DNA of 64,000 bases from Zopfochytrium polystomum. Taxonomy: Eukaryota; Chytridiomycota; Chytridiomycetes; Chytridiales; Chytridiaceae. The translations under genes were made by a program, and so were the position numbers. Shown one piece after another: positions 23,606 through 33,739 of the stretch. Location of the stretch: NCBI GenBank assembly GCA_025765615.1, contig JAIVFJ010000094.1, positions 1 to 64,000 of the forward strand, written 5' to 3'. The notes beneath the pieces were generated by a model, which was given only the letters and a program-made list of their open reading frames with translations, was not told the origin of the DNA and did no database searches. Each line of letters starts with the position of its first letter. Within the stretch, counting starts at the first letter, position 1.

Positions 23606-24469
23606 ACTGCTTTCCACTTAACAGAACCAGACACAACTTGTCTCACTCCAAGGAGAAGTTCCAACTCATCTGCTTCACCAAGCCAGATTCTAGCTCAGAA
23701 CAACAACGTTATCTCTATGGAATTTGATTGGTGTCGAAAGTCGAAAACGCTTCCTCAACTTTGCATGACATCGTCTCATCAAGGAGAAGCAATCAGAGAA
23801 CACCCTTACACAACTGTATTTGCCTGCTTCGGCTCTTCCCATTGATACCTAATGCGCCCTGCTACGACGCCCACAGCAGGAGCTACAAGAGATTTTGATA
23901 AGGGGTCCAAAAAGTCAAACTACCACTACCTCCAACCACAATTTTGTCCTTTCTTGTGTGACAAGTCACCCCAGCTGGACACCAAATTGCTCTAAGTTCT
24001 CTCCATTTCTTTCTCCAACACTCCCCAAGGGACAACAAAAAGTTTGATTCTCGGCCTGAAATTTGGCACACAATTGCTATTCAACAGTGCCAACCTGCTG
24101 TTCCGATTTCAGAATTTTTTGTCCATCGATCAACTTGCAAAAAGCATTGTGTGCAGCACACATCTTGTATCCTAGACCATTTTCTCCATCAAGTACAGCA
24201 TCGAACAACTCCTAGAGTTACTATTTGTCACTACTGCACTGTCGAGTAACTCCTCCAAATTTTCCAGCTACTGGTTTCTCCTGCAACAGGATCATCACTA
24301 TGCGCAACGCATTGGCATCCAACCTTAACTCTTTTGTCAGCATGTTCACTGGCAGGACGCTGACAGAATTCAACAAATTTGCTGTACAGACCATTCTTCA
24401 GACACACCACTATAACTTGCATGAGCATGTCTTTCCTGGCCTTGTCCGCAGCGATGCTAAGCTTCGGGG

Positions 24470-24566
24470 ACCTGTCCCATCCCTCAAGTGAATTATCGTT
24501 TCCAATACAATCATCACTCCTCTCAGTTCCTTGTCTGCCTTGTCCTGTCCTGCCCTGTTCCTGACA
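24470..24566. repeat. Left arm of a 97-bp inverted repeat
   Basis: This 97-bp block is the reverse complement of 25843-25939 with a single mismatch that I can see. The arms enclose about 1.28 kb that includes an LTR-like piece and a tRNA-like element. Confidence 0.85.
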
Positions 24567-24880
24567 ATTTGTCAACAGCGCAAGCCAGCGCCCAGGTCTG
24601 CTTTAATGGTAGCTCGCTCTCCCCATGGCATCATGAGAATGATAAAACGGTCACAATAGATTCGGGTCCATCTTGTGCCTCTTGCTGCTAACCAGTCAGT
24701 TCCACCTAACAGATTTAATTCAACAGACGCCTCTGCACACTAACTGCTCCTTGTGTTTGCCCTCTATGTCCAACCCCCTCCAACTTAGGGCTTGTCTTTG
24801 ACAGAGTGGGAGCTTTGCTCCATGGTGGCTCCAACAGACTGGTATCTGGACACTTTCCTCCCCACTCTCTTGTCTTCTTC
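24567..24880 (+). repeat. LTR-like repeat pieces
   Basis: 24567-24716 is a direct, diverged copy of 22106-22255 (shared AACAGCGCAAGCCAGCGCCC), which in the copia fragment is the end of pol plus the start of the LTR. 24741-24870 is an inverted copy of 21715-21840. Together they show a second, scrambled insertion of the same family. Confidence 0.6.
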
Positions 24881-25045
24881 AGTTGGATTGGAGTGTGAGA
24901 TCTCCTCAGCTTCAGAGGCTCATCTATAGTTTAGTGGCAAAAGGAAGAAGACAAGTCTTTAAGATGGTAAGCTCCTGGTTATTTGCACCCTGGATTCAGC
25001 TCACTCAACAAAGATGGATGATGTGGTTTAGTTCTGTTTTTATTC

Positions 25046-25098
25046 GAGTGGGGTTGCTCAGTGAAGAGCACCCCTCGGGCCCGAGGTTCAAGCCCTGA
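25046..25098 (+). mobile_element. tRNA-derived SINE-like element (A and B boxes)
   Basis: GTTGCTCAGTGAAGAGC resembles a Pol III A box, and GAGGTTCAAGCCC, about 33 bases further, fits the B-box consensus GGTTCRANYCC. The full cloverleaf is not convincing, so a SINE head is more likely than a tRNA gene. Confidence 0.5.
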
Positions 25099-25842
25099 CA
25101 GTCTATTAAGGTGACCAACAGGCAGCAGTTCAACAATGGAATGCCCTAAGGCATGAAGGCCTACGCCGGTATCACAGAGACAGAGCTCAATGTGGGAAGA
25201 AGAGTGGAAGGGAAGGAGACCTCACCCAGCTTGGCATACACACATTGGCATGGAGAAATCATAACACAACTAGCTTAGAGAGAAAGACAGACAGAAAGAC
25301 AGACAAATGGCACTAATGAGATTGTTGTAACTCGGTTTAGATTGGTTGATGCCAACAGGTACACGTCAACAGCCGCAGGGGTTCCCTTGTTGGTAGAATA
25401 ATAGTACTTACCTGCCTGCAGCGGGCTTAATTAGCTACCCCCAGTTGAACCCTGTGCATTTCTTCTTAATAGTGGAAGAAAGCTCCTGCCAAAGAAGCAA
25501 ATGTTTTTAACTATATATGCAAAACACAACGTGCAAGGAACTTGTCTTCAAACATATCAATATTGATCTCTTTTCCAAATCCTGCCTAAATCTTGCCCAG
25601 CCACCCTGCAGTCTTCCTCTTTAGCAAACATTGTTCATCCCAATAGAAATTGAACAAAACGTAAAAAATTTGTCCCACACAAAAGCAGCGCAAGGCCCAA
25701 CCACCAGTCTGTCTGCATGAAATGTGTTGAGATCTCCTCTTAATCTTATGATAAACACTAGAAGTTGTGAGGGGATGTGGTGAATAGCAACGAAAACTAA
25801 GTAGGGGCCAATATAAGGGGATAGTCATCACTGGCTGGGGAA

Positions 25843-25939
25843 TGTCAGGAACAGGGCAGGACAGGACAAGGCAGACAAGGAACTGAGAGGAGTGATGATT
25901 GTATTGGAAACAATAATTCACTTGAGGGATGGGACAGGT
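25843..25939. repeat. Right arm of the 97-bp inverted repeat
   Basis: Reverse complement of 24470-24566 with one visible mismatch. Such high identity among otherwise decayed repeats suggests a recent or conserved event. Confidence 0.85.
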
Positions 25940-26066
25940 ACCCCCATCCCCCTTTTATACCTTTTGAGAGTCTTCCTTGTCAAGACTCAAAGAAAGTTCC
26001 AGAAAGAGCAATTAGTAATACAATGATACCAATGATACCAATGACAACAAGACAAGTCAGGAAAGC

Positions 26067-26180
26067 AAAGAAGGTTCCAGAAGGTTCCACAAGGTTCCAT
26101 GAAGGAATGTTCTAGAAGGTTCCAGAAGGTTCCAGAAGGTTCCATGAAGGAATGTTCTAGAAGGTTCCAGAGGTTTCCAG
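26067..26180. promoter_or_regulatory. Array of perfect heat-shock elements (AGAAGGTTCC)n
   Basis: About ten units of the AGAAGGTTCC/GGAATGTTCT type lie in tandem, giving uninterrupted alternating GAA and TTC pentamers every five bases, the binding pattern of trimeric HSF. A longer unit containing CATGAAGGAATGTTCTAG occurs twice. A single GAAAGTTCCAGAAAG lies nearby at about 25992. The array sits at the edge of the retroelement block, about 0.9 kb from the 3' end of the next gene. Confidence 0.6.
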
Positions 26181-27090
26181 AGGGTGATTCATAACAGGGA
26201 AGAGCTTTTAGGGAGACCCCAGCTAATTGGGCGGTTGCCAGCTCGTGTCCTCTCAATGTCAAGGTGTGGGCTTGTGGCAGAGTTCGTGCAAGTAGCAAAT
26301 CCACTAACAACAGCAGAAACAGTTGTTCTTGTAATTGCAATAGTAAAAGGAATGTAATCGTACTTTCACAAAAGTACTTCAATGATGCGACAAGGTGGTA
26401 GTGCGCCCTTGCTTTGCGAAAAATTGAACCTGAACTTGCCTGCGATTCAAACAAACTTCTCTTCGCTTCGCTTCTTGCTCAATTTTTTGGTTTTTCCTCT
26501 GGGTGTTTGTTTTCTTCACCAAAAATTGCGCAATCTGCAAATAAAGCTAGATTGCGGCTGGTTGCAAAAATTCAGATCATGAGCTTCTGTTTTGAATGAT
26601 TGGGCGGGTGTCAAAGGCACGATATCAAATGTGACATCACAATTGTTCGATATCACATTCGCTATCTTTTGCAAGTATGACTTATCTTCCTCCAAAGCCA
26701 TGCCACAGTCTGGCATTTTCATCACGCATGGAGAATCGACGAAAGATCATGATGTGCTTTTTGTATTGGATGGGGAAGGGTCCAGATTGCCAGGGGCAGC
26801 TGGCGCTCTGGCGACGATCGAGCGGGCCTTGGAGGTTTTCTCTTTCGAATTTTTTTTTTTTTTTGGCCGGTTATCATGTCGGAGCCGAAGGGGAAAAATA
26901 CATGTTGCAAGGTTTTTTTTTTTTTGTTTTCGGGAAGATACGAAGAAAAGCCGTACGTTAATTGTTTGCTTGTTATTACAACAACGCTTTCTTCGTTCGA
27001 CTTTTTTTTTCAGTCGCCCCCGACAAAATACACGGGAAAAGGGAAAAAAAAAAAAAAAAAAAAAGCTACCCCACCTTCCCACTCCCAATA
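26181..27090. other. Intergenic, no supported gene
   Basis: Several A and T homopolymers, an AT-rich stretch and a short open frame near 26592-26860 (plus) that runs into a T tract. No domain or splice-consistent model is visible. Confidence 0.4.
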
Positions 27091-28030
27091 TTAAAGCGAC
27101 GAGACCGCCGCCGCCACCGCCCAAGCGACCACCAGCCCGCCCACCGCCGCCCCGCCGCGCAGCCCGATCCAGTCGCGCGCAAACACGCCCAGACCCCACA
27201 GAGAACCTTCCATAGAACCCGACGACGACGACGACGTTGACGTCCGCACGGCCGCGGTGGCGGCGAGCGTCGACCCCGTCGACGCCGTCGTGGCCGGGGA
27301 CCCTCCCGAAGAAGAAGAAGAAGAAGAAGAAGAAGAAGAAGCCGACGCGGCGGTCGCGAGGGCGAGCTGCACGGCGCCGTCGACCAGCGCCGCGACGGAC
27401 GACACGGACGCCGACGAGCCCGCAGCAGCCGCCGCCGCGCAGGCGTCCACGACCTGTCCGAGCAGGACGGTCGACGCCTGCCCTTGCTGCGTCGACGCGC
27501 GAAGGCACGCGAGGCAGGAGGTTGCGAGGGACTGTACCGCGCGCGTCGAGAGTTGTTGGCACAGGCACGTTGCGACGGTCGTGGACGTAAGCTGTGTCGG
27601 CTGGGTGTTGTTGTTGTGTTTGTGTGTGGGTGGCGTGTCCGTCCGGCCCAGTTACGCGTGAAAGACGTCAACAAGAAGAAGGCAACAAAACGAAAAACAA
27701 CAAAAAAAAAAAAAATCGCCACAACACCATTACCGTCAACCCGCAACTAGCCGACGTCAGAGAAGACCCAAAGTCAGCGCACACGGCGCACTCCTGCTGA
27801 GGGTACTTTGGATCGACAACGACGGCGGCGGCCGTCGCGAACGAGCCTCCCTCAGTCGACGCAAAAACGCAGAGGAGCGCGGCAAAGGCTCCGAGGACGA
27901 GGGCGACGACGGTGCGGGCCGGTTTGCGCAGGCGTGTGTGGTGGTGCTGGCGATGATGATCTTGCTTAGAACAACCTTGCTGGAGGGGCAGGCTCTGGTT
28001 TCGTCCTGCTCCTATTGTTGCTGATGCCAT
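27091..28030 (-). CDS. Cys-containing Ser/Ala-rich membrane or wall protein
   Basis: Two exons: 28030-27734 and 27591-27091; 265 aa, intron with GTAATG donor and ACACAG acceptor, phase 0. Residues ~38-62 form a hydrophobic signal-anchor after a His/Arg-rich N-terminus. The outer part carries spaced cysteines (CAVC, one C, then CLC, CLAC, one C), then a Ser tract coded by TCT/TCG-type repeats, then a hydrophobic C-terminus (GGLVVAWAVAAAVSSL) that could be a TM helix or GPI signal. The cysteine pattern resembles small fungal secreted or GPI proteins but I cannot assign a named family. Surface location is inferred. Confidence 0.7.
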
Positions 28031-28145
28031 TATGCTCGGAGGAAAGACTTGGGAGAGGCAGGCAGGTCGAGGTGGTTAGTGTTGTTCTTTTCTGCGAGAG
28101 GACGGAGAGAGCTGGTGCGCCCACTGATAGACTTTTTATACACTG

Positions 28146-28176
28146 ACACAGAGAGAGAGAGCGATGGAGAGAGAGA

Positions 28177-28243
<67 letters not shown>

Positions 28244-28290
28244 TGGGTGAGAGTGAGAGGAGAGAGAGTGAGAGAGAGTGAAAAAGAATG
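28146..28290. repeat. (GT)n-(GA)n compound microsatellite
   Basis: About 10 GT units run directly into 20 or more GA units, 5' of the membrane-protein gene on the minus strand. Confidence 0.9.
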
Positions 28291-28498
28291 AAGACAAAAA
28301 AATGACAAACAGTCCATTTTTCTCCTTCTTTCTTTCCCCTTTTGGGACCGCGCACTCTTTTAGCACAAATTATTTCCGAAAATAGCAGTTTAGTTTAGTT
28401 AGGGTTGCATAAATTTGGGGTACAGCAGGGCCACAGTCTCATACGTGAATCACGCGCGTCCCTGAGGCGGCGAGCAAAGTAAGTATTTTTGGGGGGGA

Positions 28499-28990
28499 CG
28501 CACGCACACAAACACACGCATACACACACACACAGACACACACACACACACACACACACACAACACACAAGGCGAAAGAAGAAAAAAAAAGGAAAGAAAA
28601 AAAAATTTGAGGCGTTGCTTCTCAAGGACGGAGACAGACTCGACAAGTACACAGCGGGGACCTGGGAGGCACAGTGCAAACAGAGACAGACAGACCGACC
28701 GACAGGTGAAACGAAAGAAAGAAAGAAAGAGACACAAGGAGAAAACCTAATGGCACAATGAGACGGTGTGGGGAAGGAAAAAAACAAAACGAAAAAAAAA
28801 AAAAAAAGATTAAGAGAGTGGTGAAAACTGGCTGTGGACTAAGAGCGAGGCACAGAAGAGCCAGGGCAGGCGAAAAGAAAAGAAAAGGAAAACAAAAAGA
28901 AGAAAAAAACAAAGGGGGAACAGGGGGGCTGGACAAAAAAGGAGAGTAGTTAAGGCAAAGGTAGCAACAGAAAATGAAAAAAAAAGTTGA
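28499..28990. repeat. CA microsatellite and A-rich low-complexity DNA
   Basis: (CA)n with ACGC interruptions at 28500-28565, followed by A-rich, GAAA- and CAGA-rich sequence to ~28990. Apparent long open frames on the minus strand are Phe/Ser/Leu-rich translations of this sequence. No gene is supported between 28031 and 29219. Confidence 0.8.
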
Positions 28991-29219
28991 AGCAAGATGA
29001 CCAAAACGGATTGATAGAAGGACCGAAAGATAGGTAACACTTTGAGGAGGAGAAAGTGAATTATAGGTGTGGAGGGGGCGGCGGGAAGCACGGGTCGCGT
29101 ACTCCATCGGGTGCGGGCCCAGAAGAAAAAAAAGAAGAAACAAAAAAAAGAAATTACACAGCCGAGCGTGCGAGTGATGGCGCTCGCTTCGGCTGCTTGC
29201 GGCTTATTACCACTGCTGC

Positions 29220-29527
29220 TCAGAAAAAACCCAGAGACTCCAGGTTCTTCACGACCGCCTTGGCGTCCTCTTTCCCTGGTTTCCCGTCCCCGCTGTTGCC
29301 GCTCGAGCTGCTCTTTCTGCCGATTCCAGCCCGCCCAGACCGACCGCCACCCGCGCCTCCACCACCCCCGCCGCCGCCGCCCGAACCACCGCTGGACATG
29401 GAGGCAGACGACGACGCAAACACGTTGTCGCGCTCGCGCTCCTTGGAGCGCTTGGACGCTGAGGTGAGGCCGGAAAGCAGAGAAAAGGACGAGGGTGAGT
29501 TGTTGTGGCTACTGTTGTTGTTGTTGC

Positions 29528-29560
<33 letters not shown>

Positions 29561-32009
29561 GGAGGTTGTTATGGTGATGGTGTAGGTGGTTGTGGTTAGA
29601 GGGCGAGCCAGACGGTCCGCCAGAGGCATGGTACTGCGGGCTGACAGGTTGCTGGCTGAACTGCTGTTGCGGTTGGTATTGGTTTTGATACTGCTGCGGC
29701 TGTGCATGGAACAATTGCTGCTGCTGCTGCTGCTGGAAAAATTGATCATTAGAAAGTCCTTGCTGTTGAGAAGGCATCATCATATTCATTCCCGCAATCT
29801 GATGATTGTTGCCCATTAAATTAGTGCCAGCACGAGTGCTTCCTGCACCTGCCCCGTGCAGGTACTGCTGCTGCTGCTGCTGCTGCTGCTGAAGCTGTTG
29901 CTGCAGCTGCTGCATCTGCTGCATTTGTTGCAGTTGCTGAAGCTGTAACGATAGGCCGCCGTTACCGCCCCCGACAACTCCATTATTCCGCACGGAGTGA
30001 CCTTGCGACAGTTGCTGCTGCAGCGGCTGCAAAGTGAAGGACCCTCCGCCTCCGCCTCCACTTCCAAGGTTACTTCCGCCGAAATTGTTTGCATTAAGAA
30101 CAGTTCCGGTCTGCAACCTTGGCACTGGAGGAGCATTTGACGCATCCAACGCTCCAGACCAGGCTTGAGGTAAGCTTTGGGAGCGGCCCGAATGCATCGC
30201 TGGCGCAGAATACTGCTGCTGCTGCTGCTGCTGCTGTAGCTGTTGCTGTTGCTGTAGCTGCTGCTGCAAAAGAAGCAGCTGCTGTTGCTGCTGCTGAAGT
30301 TGAAGATGGGGTGAGCCATTGATTGACTCGGCTCGTGCCGGAAAGCTTCCTCCAGCCCCGTTCGCCGGCATTTGCTGTAATAGAAGCTGCTGCTGCTGGA
30401 GGAGTGCTTGAAGCTGCTGCAGTTGTGCCTGGCCAGCAGCTGCCGCAGAGTTGAGTCCACCACTGCCACCGGGACCACCCAACTGCTGCAGCTGGTCCCA
30501 TCTCGGCTGATCCATTTGCGTGCGCACAGACGGCGGCGTGGACGAAGCAGACGAAAATGCCGAGGAATAATCCTGCGGCGCGCCAAGGCCTGTGCCGTTC
30601 GAAATAACCGACGGTTGCACGGAGACCATCGAGACATGGTCCGGAGTCGTCCGGTGATGCCGGAACGCCGAAGCAGCAGCGGAGATGCCTGCACCTGCGC
30701 TGCCGGTCCCGTTAAAAACTGGGCTATGCGCGACCGATACCGGGCTGCGCGAGCCGGCTGTGGCGGTTGCATTGTAAAGTGACTGGGTGACCATGGCCGG
30801 GGTGGCTGGTGCAGACGTGGCGGAGCCCATCGCGGTCGGTGCTGGCGTGTGGGCTGCGGGTGGCACGCCTCCCGGTCGAGATCTTCCCTCGAAAAAGCAT
30901 TCCATCAGAGCGTTGGCCCACTTTTGATTTGGCTTCTCGTACTCGGCACTTCCCAGACCTCGCATGCTAACGCCTCGCAAGGTCCACTCTTTGGGAGCTG
31001 GATGGACAGCATTTTCATCGGAGAAAGAGATGGAGTCCGACTGCACGCGAATAGACTGGGACGGGGAGAGGCCAATATCGCGAAGAACTGCAGCAGGCGG
31101 GTCAGTTCGGGATGACGTCGGAGCTGAAAAGAGGTACAGGGTGAGATGGGTGCGGTCCAGCACTGCGATATGAGAAACCCATTGCTGTGTAGGAGACTCC
31201 GGGGTGGCGACCGGCGGCAGAAGAAGATCCATGTAGCCCCACTGTATATTGTCTTCCATTATTAGTGTCTCCAGCGTGGGGAAGGTGCCGGCTCCCGCAT
31301 GGGTCGCAGCTGTTGCCGCGGCTGCAGCGGTGGATACGACTGACGGAGTGAGAGACGGCGTCACCGCTGCCGATGGATCGTAAGCCGAAAATGAAACGGA
31401 GGAAGCAGCCGAGGGAGCAGACGTAATGGATAAATCAGCCGCACCACTCGCACTGATGGCGAGATTGGCGAGGGCAGCGTTGACCCCTGCGATGCTGGGG
31501 ACAGGGGGCGCGCCACCGTGATTCATTGCAGCGGGTGAACCCATGGCATTAGCACTCCCCCCCAAATTACCGTCTGACTTTGACCGAAGTCGCGCCTGAG
31601 CGGCCGCAGCAGCACGGAGCGAGTACGGGACGTCGGGAAGTGGTCCTTGCGGAGGTGGGCCGCTGGGGAGGTTGGGATTGCGGCTAGATGCACCGGATGA
31701 AGAGGAGAGGTACGAGTCGTGACGTTCAGGGTGCCCGCGGGGAGATGACACATCCGAGAGGACGGTGGGCGAGAAATATTGGAGATGATGAGGCAGGATC
31801 TGAGGATGGTAAACATGGGCCTGGAAGTTCCCACTGCTGCTGTTGTCTTGAAGAGTGTTGACGGCCGCCTCGCTCTGGTGCTGCTTAGGAGTTGAGTCGA
31901 CCATACCGCCAAAGTGGGAGGATGACGTTGCGGCAGCACGCAACTCATTCATTAGCTCATCAATTGACTCCAAACTGTTTCTCATCATTTTGTTCGAAGC
32001 GGCGGCCAT
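29220..32009 (-). CDS. Q/N-rich protein with PH-like domain
   Basis: A single uninterrupted exon of 929 aa, counted from the first in-frame ATG at 32009. Residues about 255-385 look like a pleckstrin-homology fold: G-Y-M near the start, a V-L-D...L-T-L-Y-L-F strand pair, then W-T-L and a final helix QKWANALMECFFEG. After that come long Gln tracts (CAG/CAA-coded), His/Asn tracts and a Gly-rich C-terminus ending KNLESLGFF. Near the N-terminus SIDELMNELR resembles a paxillin-type LD motif, but only one is present. A PH domain would bind phosphoinositides or a protein partner; prion-like Q/N tracts suggest assembly or phase separation. I cannot name an orthologue. Confidence 0.72.
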
Positions 32010-32599
32010 GATCGACTGATTGGTATCGCGACCGACAGTCGCAAAGATTGATCGATCGTTTGGGGCGACGTGGTCTTTACGAACTACGCGTGAGTGTGTG
32101 CCGCACCCAAGGTGAAAACTGAACAAACGGCCTACCGCGCAGTATGCAAAATAGAGGTCGGACCAACGAAAAAAAATGGCGATCGCAACTTGAATGAAGC
32201 GTCAGGTCTGATGCATGGATAAGCCGATTGAAGGGATCAGACCTGGCTCCAATCTACCTCTTCTGCGTTCAAGGAGATGAGGAGACTGCAGGTGGAGAAA
32301 GGCGATTGGGCTCAGTACAAAGGAAAAAAGAAATGGAATGGAAGGAATGAATGGATGGCACCGGCGGGAAGGGAAGGAGGGAAATGGCATTTGGACAAAA
32401 AAATGCGGGACGGTCACGGGTCGGCGGGCGGGTGCGACAGGTGGTGGTGCGTACCTTCGCTGTGTCGTGCGTGTACGCTGCTGCTGCTGCTGCCGTCTGG
32501 CGCAAGGAAGGAGCGCTGGTCTCGTCTCGTCTCCTCTCCTGGCTGGTCACCAGCCTCCTGCCTTCTATGTGAACTTTCTTTCTTTCCGTCACACACACA

Positions 32600-32602
32600 C
32601 AT

Positions 32603-32671
<69 letters not shown>

Positions 32672-32745
32672 CTGTCTGACTGACTCCCCCCTCTCTCTGT
32701 CTGTCTATCTCTCTGTCTAGCTCTCTCCCAGTCTTTTTCTCTCCC
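32600..32745. repeat. (CT)n microsatellite and CTGT-rich tract
   Basis: About 34 perfect CT units, then CTGTCTGT/CTCTCTGT variants. It is upstream of the PH-like gene on the minus strand. Confidence 0.9.
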
Positions 32746-33739
32746 CTCCATGTTTCCTCCTCCCTGTCTCGCTCTCTCTCTTGTCCTTCCATCTTCTTGC
32801 CTTTGTCTTTGTCGAGCGAGTCCTGTCTGCCTGCCTGTCTCTGCCTGTCTCTTCCTGTTCTCACGCTTCCGATCACCATCTGTCTCCCGCCCGGGAAAGA
32901 CGCGGGCCAACCAGCCGTTTGTTTTCCTGATCTGTTTTTGTTTTTTTTTCTCGACAGCTGGGCTCTACAATTCAACAAAACGTCTGTCTCTCTCTCTCTC
33001 ACTCCCAAATCTGTTTTTCGTCGGTTTCCCTTTTCGGAAAAGTAATAATTTACTCATTTGAACTTGGGATCTGTCTCTGCCTTCTCTCCTCTTCGTAATT
33101 CTCTCCAAAAAAAATTAAAAAATAAAATAAACAATTAAGAGTGCGTTGCAGACAAAAACTGAGGGTGCACCAAAATCGCGCCGAATAATTTGCACTCTGA
33201 CTTGTCTCTCATTCCAAACGGGCTGCTTATTCATTATGTCAGCGGTTTCAAAAAAAAAAGAAAAAAAAAAAGAAAAAGAAAGGGACGGGAGAGCAAGAGC
33301 CCTTGCTTGTTTTTCATATTCTGCATGACGCTGCAGAAAAAAAAAAGATTCTGGGCGAAAAGCAATCGCCCGACAAGTTGCCAAAATCTCGCCCCCGTTT
33401 CACCAAGTAAATCGCGAGGCAGACAGACTTCCGAGGTCACCAATAGTTTGTATGTGGTCAGTGATTGGTCAATTGTCCGTAACGAGACAAGAAGGTTGTC
33501 GCACACAGCGAAGGGCCAAGCTTTCGAGATTTCTTGTTGAGTCGGAGATTTCGGCGCGGAGCCCGCCCCCAACATATTGCCAGAGGGAAGGCTACATCAA
33601 GATTCAATCCTTTGTGGAAAACGGGTTCTCAACGAATTTGAATAATGGGCCGGACGTGTAAAGTGCCCCACAAGAGCAGTCTCTCTCTCTATAAAACACT
33701 CGCACTTGGAGAAAAGTGGAAAACATCAAATTCGCCATA
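32746..33739. other. Intergenic, CT-rich then A/T-rich
   Basis: Pyrimidine-rich to about 33000, then A/T homopolymers. No gene is supported. The right end is the 3' flank of the deubiquitinase gene; TATAAAAC at about 33690 has no gene start near it. Confidence 0.5.

Noticed and set aside
28146..28565. Regularly repeated units that could be mistaken for a CRISPR array or minisatellite
   Set aside because: They are dinucleotide microsatellites without unique spacers, and the DNA is eukaryotic.
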